IMG/VR virus record: IMGVR_UViG_3300037520_000346
Span: 1-24,817 of that record
Length of the DNA stretch: 24,817 nt
Strand: one strand, 5' to 3'
Source: a virus
Shown here: positions 20,570-24,817 of the stretch, piece after piece
Layout: every line of letters begins with the position of its first letter
How positions within the stretch are numbered: position 1 is the first letter of the stretch
Notes under the pieces: model-generated
Databases searched by the model: none
What the model saw: only the letters and a program-made list of their open reading frames with translations
What the model was told of the DNA's origin: nothing
Position numbers and translations under genes: made by a program

Positions 20570-21432
20570 TGGCTGGCGCACTTACGGCAATGGTGGCTGC
20601 GATTTCAGGAGCGGCTGCGGCTCCACCTACTGTTGAATATTTGGTTGTTGCTGGTGGTGGTGGCGGTAGTAATGGCGGTGGCGGTGCTGGGGGTTACAGA
20701 ACAAACACTGGGCTTGCTGTTACCGCTGGGTCTGCAATTACTGTAACTGTAGGTAATGGCGGCACAGGAATTATTTTTGCTACTAACGCTCAAGGCGGTA
20801 AAGGAGGAGATTCTAGCTTTGGAAGTATTACATCTACTGGGGGCGGGGGCGGCGGTAACGTAAGTTCAGTTGCGCCAAATAAAAATGGGGCAAGCGGCGG
20901 GTCAGGTGGAGGTGCAAGTCATTATAACGGTGCAGGAACGGGCGGTACTGGTAACACGCCTTCAACTTCTCCGTCTCAAGGTAACAACGGCGGCGCAGGC
21001 AATGAACCTAGAGGTGGTGGAGGTGGCGGTGGTGCTGGCGGCACTGGCGGGGCTTGTAGTTCAACCACTGGTGGTGCTGGTGGTGCTGGATCTGCCTCAT
21101 CAATATCTGGGTCTTCTGTGACGTATGCCGCTGGTGGTGGAGGTGGCGTTACTAGCGGAGGAACCGCTGGGTCAGGTGTTTCCGGCGTGAGTGGTAACGG
21201 CGGGGTTGGAAGTGCTAATGGAGGCGCTGGAACGGCTAACAGAGGTGGTGGTGGTGGAGGATGCGGTGAGGCGTTTAATTATTATGGCGGCAACGGAGGC
21301 TCTGGCATTGTCGTCATTCGTTATGCAGACAGCTATGCCGCAGCAACCTCAACCACAGGCTCACCAACGATCACAGTCTCTGACGGGTATCGGATTTATC
21401 AATGGACCGGCAACGGCTCCATCACATTCTAG
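20569..21432 (+). CDS. Polyglycine-rich receptor-binding adhesin
   Basis: 287 residues with an opening of MAGALTAMVAAISGAAAAPP and then VEYLVVAGGGGGSNGGGGAG, the classic beginning of the glycine-rich phage adhesin domain. Many runs of 4-7 glycines follow between short variable strands, then a C-terminal SGIVVIRYADSYAAATSTTG with a beta cap ending YQWTGNGSITF. Glycine-rich tips of this type (as in T-even-like gp38 adhesins) fold as stacked polyglycine II helices whose loops bind receptors. It starts in a TGATG overlap with the fibre gene. GC content is higher than its neighbours because of glycine codons. Confidence 0.75.
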   Translation: MAGALTAMVAAISGAAAAPPTVEYLVVAGGGGGSNGGGGAGGYRTNTGLAVTAGSAITVTVGNGGTGIIFATNAQGGKGGDSSFGSITSTGGGGGGNVSSVAPNKNGASGGSGGGASHYNGAGTGGTGNTPSTSPSQGNNGGAGNEPRGGGGGGGAGGTGGACSSTTGGAGGAGSASSISGSSVTYAAGGGGGVTSGGTAGSGVSGVSGNGGVGSANGGAGTANRGGGGGGCGEAFNYYGGNGGSGIVVIRYADSYAAATSTTGSPTITVSDGYRIYQWTGNGSITF

Positions 21433-21441
21433 GGATTGCAC

Positions 21442-21807
21442 ATGGCTCACTTTGCAAAACTAGATGAAAACAATGTTGTGCTTGAAGTTCACGTTGTGCA
21501 TAACAACGAGCTGCTGGATGAGAACGGCGTAGAGCAAGAGCAGCGAGGCATTGATTTTCTAATTAGTTGGTCTAACGGATATTTGGCTTGGAAGCAGACC
21601 AGTTACAACGGCACGTTCAGAAAAAACTACGCAGGCATCGGCTACAGCTACAGACAAGACATTGATGCGTTTGTACCTCCGCAGCCATTTGCATCGTGGG
21701 TACTGAACGAAATGACAGCTCAGTGGGAAGCTCCAGTGGCGATGCCTACTGATGGGAAGATGTATAACTGGAATGAAGAAACAACCAATTGGGTAGAAAT
21801 ATCTTGA
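21442..21807 (+). CDS. Conserved phage structural/fibre-associated protein (121 aa)
   Basis: Reads MAHFAKLDENNVVLEVHVVH and NNELLDENGVEQEQRGIDFL, then SYNGTFRKNYAGIGYSYRQD, PPQPFASWVLNEMTAQWEAP and a W-N-E-E-T-T-N-W end. This sequence type is very common in marine and freshwater phages, usually beside tail-fibre genes, with no known activity. The ATG at 21442 has AGGGA upstream. Confidence 0.75.
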   Translation: MAHFAKLDENNVVLEVHVVHNNELLDENGVEQEQRGIDFLISWSNGYLAWKQTSYNGTFRKNYAGIGYSYRQDIDAFVPPQPFASWVLNEMTAQWEAPVAMPTDGKMYNWNEETTNWVEIS

Positions 21808-21855
21808 CAAAAGTATAAAAATATACTTGACACAGAAACAAAAATGTGGTAAAAT
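21804..21855 (+). promoter_or_regulatory. Promoter with tandem -35 boxes; likely leaderless start
   Basis: A full promoter is TTGACA at 21827-21832, 17-base spacer, TAAAAT at 21850-21855 with TG before it. The -10 ends six bases before the ATG at 21862, so transcription should start at or next to the A of that ATG. A second TTGACA at 21804 has no good -10 at proper distance; its surrounding sequence resembles the 14343 promoter (CTTGACAAAA, then TAAAAATAT), as if a decayed copy. This site would boost expression of scaffold and capsid. Confidence 0.7.
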
Positions 21856-21861
21856 AACAAC

Positions 21862-22092
21862 ATGGATACTACACAGTTAATAAAGTACTACGAAGAGCGT
21901 TTTGACCTAATAAGCCATCCAGGATGGAAATCCTTAATGGAAGACGCTAAAGAGTACAGACAGGCTGTAGCGGACATAACCACTATCAGTAGTGGTGAAG
22001 AACTACAAGAACGTAAAGGTCAACTAAAAGCATTAGATTGGCTCCTAACAATGAAAGACGTTTGGGAAAAAGCCTATGAGGATATTAAATGA
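21862..22092 (+). CDS. Small helical phage protein (76 aa), probably leaderless mRNA
   Basis: MDTTQLIKYYEERFDLISHP, then GWKSLMEDAKEYRQAVADIT and LKALDWLLTMKDVWEKAYED. It is all-helical with charged faces. Similar small proteins precede a zinc-ribbon gene and scaffold in other phages; the role is unknown, perhaps in head assembly (inference from location). There is no ribosome-binding site before the ATG, and the promoter leaves no leader. The end overlaps the next gene by 17 nt. Confidence 0.7.
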   Translation: MDTTQLIKYYEERFDLISHPGWKSLMEDAKEYRQAVADITTISSGEELQERKGQLKALDWLLTMKDVWEKAYEDIK

Positions 22093-22315
22093 TTTTGAAT
22101 GTGACAACGGTCATCTAAGCGAACACTTAGTTGATCGTTCAACAGACCGTGTGCAATGCCCACACTGTGACTTACTAGCGACAAGAAAGTTAGCAGCTCC
22201 TCGGAGTAAATTGGAAGGCATCACTGGTGCTTTTCCAACTGCTTATGATCAATGGGCTAGGGTTCACGAACAGGCAAATAGAGTAGCACAGTCTAAGTCC
22301 TTTTATGAAGGGTAG
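22076..22315 (+). CDS. Zinc-ribbon protein, FmdB-like (79 aa)
   Basis: FECDNGHLSEHLVDRSTDRV followed by QCPHCDLLATRKL gives a C-x3-H and C-x2-C metal site, as in FmdB-like regulatory zinc ribbons. The second half (GITGAFPTAYDQWARVHEQA) recurs in phage proteins found just before scaffold genes. Function unknown; possibly a head-morphogenesis helper (inference). Confidence 0.72.
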   Translation: MRILNDFECDNGHLSEHLVDRSTDRVQCPHCDLLATRKLAAPRSKLEGITGAFPTAYDQWARVHEQANRVAQSKSFYEG

Positions 22316-22369
22316 CTTAGATTCCTTTTTTAATTCCTAACAATTGGGTTATCCCGACTAGGAGAGCAG

Positions 22370-23152
22370 ATGGCTGAATTTGTAGAATCTCAAGATGATG
22401 AAGTCGTAGGTGATGAATTTCAAGCTGAAGAAGTTAAGTCTCAATCAGCACCACCTCCAGAGGAACCAACGATCCCTGAGAAGTACAAGGGCAAATCGAT
22501 GGATGACATTATTAGGATGCACCAAGAGGCTGAAAAGCTAATCGGTCGTCAAGCACAGGAAGTTGGTGAAGTTCGTAAACTTGCCGATGAACTTATTAAG
22601 AGGCAAATCTCACCGCAGGAACAACCTGCTAAAGCTATCGAAGATGATACTGACTTTTTTGCCGATCCTGTTAAGGCAGTTAACAAAGCAGTAGAAGCGC
22701 ATCCAGCTGTTGTACAAGCACAGCAAGCAGCTATGCAAATGGCTAGGATGCAGACAGCGAACAGGCTAGCTCAAAGTCACCCTGATTACACTCAAGTGAT
22801 CGCTGATCCTGAGTTTGCAACATGGGTGAATGAGTCACCGATTCGTCAGAGACTATACGCAGCAGCAGACAAACAATTTGATTTCGATTCAGCTAATGAG
22901 TTGTTAGCTAACTTCAAAGCATTGAGGAAAGCTAAACAGGAAACTGTTCAACAAGCAGCACAGCAGCTACAGGATCAACGTAATCAAACATTGAAAGCAG
23001 CTACTGTAGCAGTCGATGGTGCTACTGGTGAAGCGAGCAAGAAAATTTATCGTCGAGCAGATCTTATTCGACTACAAATGACAGACCCTGAGCGTTATAT
23101 GGCTTTACAAGATGACATCATGGCAGCCTATAACGAGAATAGGGTTAGATAA
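22370..23152 (+). CDS. Capsid scaffolding protein
   Basis: 260 residues located directly before the major capsid gene. The N-terminus is acidic and proline-rich (EEVKSQSAPPPEEPTIPEKY), then KGKSMDDIIRMHQEAEKLIG and a coiled coil. The C-terminal third is helical and more basic (SKKIYRRADLIRLQMTDPER). This acidic-to-basic helical layout and the position are typical of phage scaffolds, which guide procapsid assembly by their C-terminal contact with coat protein. The ATG follows AGGAGAG, a strong signal. Confidence 0.82.
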   Translation: MAEFVESQDDEVVGDEFQAEEVKSQSAPPPEEPTIPEKYKGKSMDDIIRMHQEAEKLIGRQAQEVGEVRKLADELIKRQISPQEQPAKAIEDDTDFFADPVKAVNKAVEAHPAVVQAQQAAMQMARMQTANRLAQSHPDYTQVIADPEFATWVNESPIRQRLYAAADKQFDFDSANELLANFKALRKAKQETVQQAAQQLQDQRNQTLKAATVAVDGATGEASKKIYRRADLIRLQMTDPERYMALQDDIMAAYNENRVR

Positions 23153-23175
23153 CCTAAACTTTTAAGGAATTTAAA

Positions 23176-24742
23176 ATGGCATCAGCAGCATATCCTGGAG
23201 GAAGTGGCTCCATTGTTAACAAGACCAATGCGGATAAATTTATCCCTAGCCTATAATTTTGGGGATGTAAAACCTTCTCTGAATAACTGGGAAAGAACGT
23301 AAGGTGTCTTAACCAGAGGGAACACGACATTACCAACAATGCAGTTCACACCGTGGAGGGTGTATGAAGCGATTAAGTTGGAAGTATATTGCAGGTTTGA
23401 TTGATGGCGAAGGCTGTCTAGATGTTCAAGTAACAAACGGTATTTATGTCAGACCAAGAGTTAGAATTGGAATGGCTGTTAGTTCTAAGATGTTACTTGA
23501 TATGTTGCAAACAAATCATGGTGGTTTTTTAACCTACCGTGAAAGTAAGAATGACAACTGGCAAGATTCTGTATCATGGGAACTTGTTGGATACAGTAAA
23601 GTATGTCCTTTCTTACGAAACATAGCAAACCATCTATATATCAAACATGAACAAGCCAGATTTCTCCTGTGGATGGAGAATAACTTAAAAGGCAAGCAGG
23701 TCGCTGATGAAGCAAGACAGCTTGTTATAACTGAGCTAAAAGCAATGAAGCGTGACCCGCACAGACTAAGTGAGAAGGCACAGGAGTTAGTAAGTAGACT
23801 TCTGTGATGCGATAGTCGGAATATCTTTTTAGATATTGGGAAATTTGGTCAGACGAAATAATTGCAAGTTACAAAAAGAATCTTGTTATGGCGAACCTCG
23901 TCAACAAGATGACGATGCGTGGTAAGAAAGGCGATACGCTTCACATTCCTAGCCCCACTCGTGGCGCAGCGTTCGCTAAAGCAGCTAACACCGCTGTTAC
24001 GATTCAGGCTAACGTTGAGTCTGAAGTACAGGTCAGCATCAACAAGCACTACGAATACTCACGCCTCATCGAGGACATCGTAGAAGTTCAGGCATTGGCA
24101 TCACTTCGTCGTTTCTACACGGAAGACGCTGGTTACGCCCTTGCTACTCAGGTAGACAGCGATCTTATTCAGATCGGTCGTCTCTTCAACGGCTCACACG
24201 CTGCTGGTGCTACTGGTGACTATAGTGTGTCAGGTACAACCACTGCCTACATTGGTGGCGATGGTACTACTGCATTCGTTGGTGGTGCTGGTGCTGGTAA
24301 TGCAACTGCATTGACCGATGCTGCTATTCGTCGTACGATTCAACGTCTTGACGATGCTAACGTACCTCAAGATGGTCGTTACTTGGTTATTCCTCCTGTT
24401 GCTCGTAACACCCTTATGGGTCTTGCTCGCTTTACTGAGCAAGCATTTGTTGGTGAGCAAGGTGGTAACAACACCATCCGTAACGGTCAGATTGGTGACG
24501 TATACGGTGTTAAAGTGTTTGTTTCTAGCAACGCTGACACTGCTTACGCTTCTTCTGGTACAGCTCCTCGTGCTTGCTTGATGTTCCACAAGGATGCAAT
24601 GGTTCTTGCAGAGCAAATGGCTGTTCGCTCACAGGCTCAGTACAAGCAAGAGTACCTAGCTACGCTTTACACTGCTGATACCCTTTACGGTGTTGCAGAG
24701 CTGCGTAACGATGCTGGTATTGCTCTGATCATTCCGAGCTAA
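23176..24742 (+). CDS. Major capsid protein, split gene: exon 1 23176-23247, exon 2 23840-24742
   Basis: The spliced product is 324 residues. Exon 1 encodes 24 residues (MASAAYPGGSGSIVNKTNAD, KFIP). Without splicing, translation stops at TAA two codons later. Exon 2 continues EIWSDEIIASYKKNLVMANL, then MTMRGKKGDTLHIPSPTRGA, KHYEYSRLIEDIVEVQALAS and ends with AELRNDAGIALIIPS. The join P|E between codons (phase 0) restores the usual coat-protein beginning KFIPEIWSDE-xx-xYK. The protein is probably an HK97-fold coat. AAGGAA precedes the ATG. An internal ATG at 23888 would give a form lacking the N-terminal 40 residues, which is unlikely to be the real start. Confidence 0.9.
23248..23839 (+). ncRNA. 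Group I intron in the major capsid gene
   Basis: 592 nt. The guide AATTTTGGGGAT (23255-23266) pairs on one side with exon 1 end ATCCCT (P1, with U-G at the splice site) and on the other with exon 2 start GAAATT (P10). Core pairings: P3 GTGTCTT (23304-23310) with AAGGCAC (23775-23781); P7 GACTA (23764-23768) with TAGTC (23813-23817); P8 AGGAGT (23782-23787) with ACTTCT (23798-23803). P9 is AATATCT/AGATATT (23820-23837) with a TTTT loop. The last intron base is G. P4-P6 were not resolved by eye. Confidence 0.93.
23364..23807 (+). CDS. LAGLIDADG homing endonuclease encoded in the intron
   Basis: 147 residues. KYIAGLIDGEGCLDV (7-21) is the LAGLIDADG motif with the catalytic acidic residue; PRVRIGMAVSSKMLLDML and YRESKNDNWQDSVSWELVGY form the beta-sheet DNA saddle, and ARFLLWMENNL with a basic C-terminus follow. 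One motif only, so it should work as a homodimer. GGAGG lies just before the ATG. The last 44 nt of the gene also form the P7 left strand, P3 right strand and P8 of the ribozyme, so translation and folding must compete. It would spread the intron into intronless capsid genes. Confidence 0.9.
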   Translation: MKRLSWKYIAGLIDGEGCLDVQVTNGIYVRPRVRIGMAVSSKMLLDMLQTNHGGFLTYRESKNDNWQDSVSWELVGYSKVCPFLRNIANHLYIKHEQARFLLWMENNLKGKQVADEARQLVITELKAMKRDPHRLSEKAQELVSRLL

Positions 24743-24756
24743 TTAGAAGCACTATA

Positions 24757-24788
24757 GAGAGGCTGCTTAGGCAGCTTCTCTTTTATAT
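24757..24788 (+). terminator. Rho-independent terminator after the capsid gene
   Basis: GAGAGGCTGC, loop TTAG, GCAGCTTCTC (10-bp stem with one G-U pair) followed by TTTTATAT. It lies 14 bases after the capsid stop and is the clearest terminator in the window. Confidence 0.88.
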
Positions 24789-24798
24789 AGAGGTCACA

Positions 24799-24817
24799 AT
24801 GGTTACTTTTAGATGTA
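24799..24817 (+). CDS. Start of a following gene, cut by window edge
   Basis: An ATG at 24799 behind AGAGGT begins MVTFRC. Only six codons are visible. Genes after the capsid gene often encode head or tail completion proteins, but the product cannot be identified from this much. Confidence 0.5.

Noticed and set aside
19829-21432. Diversity-generating retroelement suggested by the Mtd-like domain
   Set aside because: No reverse transcriptase, template repeat or adenine-biased variable repeat found in the window.
20870-21463. Other-frame rightward ORFs over the polyglycine gene
   Set aside because: GGT/GGC repeats leave all frames open; the glycine frame has the right start, stop and family layout.
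24230-24616. Leftward 128-aa frame opposite the capsid gene
   Set aside because: Shadow of the capsid exon; Thr/Ser-rich composition comes from the opposite strand's codons.
1-24817. tRNA genes
   Set aside because: No cloverleaf with a TTCGA-type T-loop and matching acceptor stem was found by eye; a tRNAscan-SE run would be decisive.

Overview
This window is part of the genome of a tailed double-stranded DNA phage (Caudoviricetes). It carries a T7-type replication set (family A DNA polymerase, fused primase-helicase, gp2.5-like SSB, FEN-type exonuclease) and a full head module (terminase small and large subunits, portal, scaffold, major capsid protein). No integrase, repressor or phage RNA polymerase is visible. 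Promoter-like sites have bacterial sigma70 form, which suggests that host RNA polymerase reads at least these regions. The host cannot be named from sequence alone. A ParB-site-like sequence of the proteobacterial type and a methyltransferase cassette common in proteobacterial phages point towards a proteobacterium.

Layout. Bases 1-13717 are all read leftward. From the right they hold a GP88-family gene and a run of very small genes (13.7-11.7 kb), an HNH endonuclease next to a zinc-ribbon ORF that has no normal start codon (11.7-11.05 kb), and a very large perfect-core palindrome (10.93-11.00 kb). Next come two small genes and a compositionally different cassette with an orphan C5-cytosine methyltransferase and three small genes joined by a repeated junction sequence (10.4-8.8 kb). 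The replication and nucleotide-metabolism block follows (8.8 kb-1): primase-helicase, polymerase, SSB, FEN exonuclease, PD-(D/E)XK nuclease, ThyX, RNase H-fold exonuclease, DUF3310 protein, and a B12-dependent ribonucleotide reductase cut by the window edge. Most neighbours overlap by 1-30 nt, as in a tightly coupled phage operon.

Bases 13718-14539 form a non-coding control region between divergent promoters. It has a 16-bp parS-like palindrome, CAGTGCA repeats, five tandem ~10-bp iteron-like units, a 19-bp direct repeat and AT-rich DNA. It is a good candidate for a replication origin or partition/control locus.

Bases 14540-24817 are read rightward: TerS, TerL, portal, a host-recognition cassette (collagen-like protein, two fibre proteins, one with an Mtd-like N-terminus, a polyglycine adhesin and a conserved small protein), an internal promoter that appears to give a leaderless mRNA, two small genes, scaffold, and the major capsid gene. 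The capsid gene is split by a 592-nt group I intron that encodes a LAGLIDADG homing endonuclease. P1, P10, P3, P7, P8 and P9 pairings can be read directly and fix the splice junctions. A rho-independent terminator follows the capsid gene, and one more gene begins at the right edge.

The observations I would check first are the capsid-gene intron with its endonuclease ORF running through the ribozyme core, the parS-like site in the control region, the 77-bp palindrome, the repeated start-junction cassette, and the zinc-ribbon gene that seems to have lost its start next to the HNH gene.
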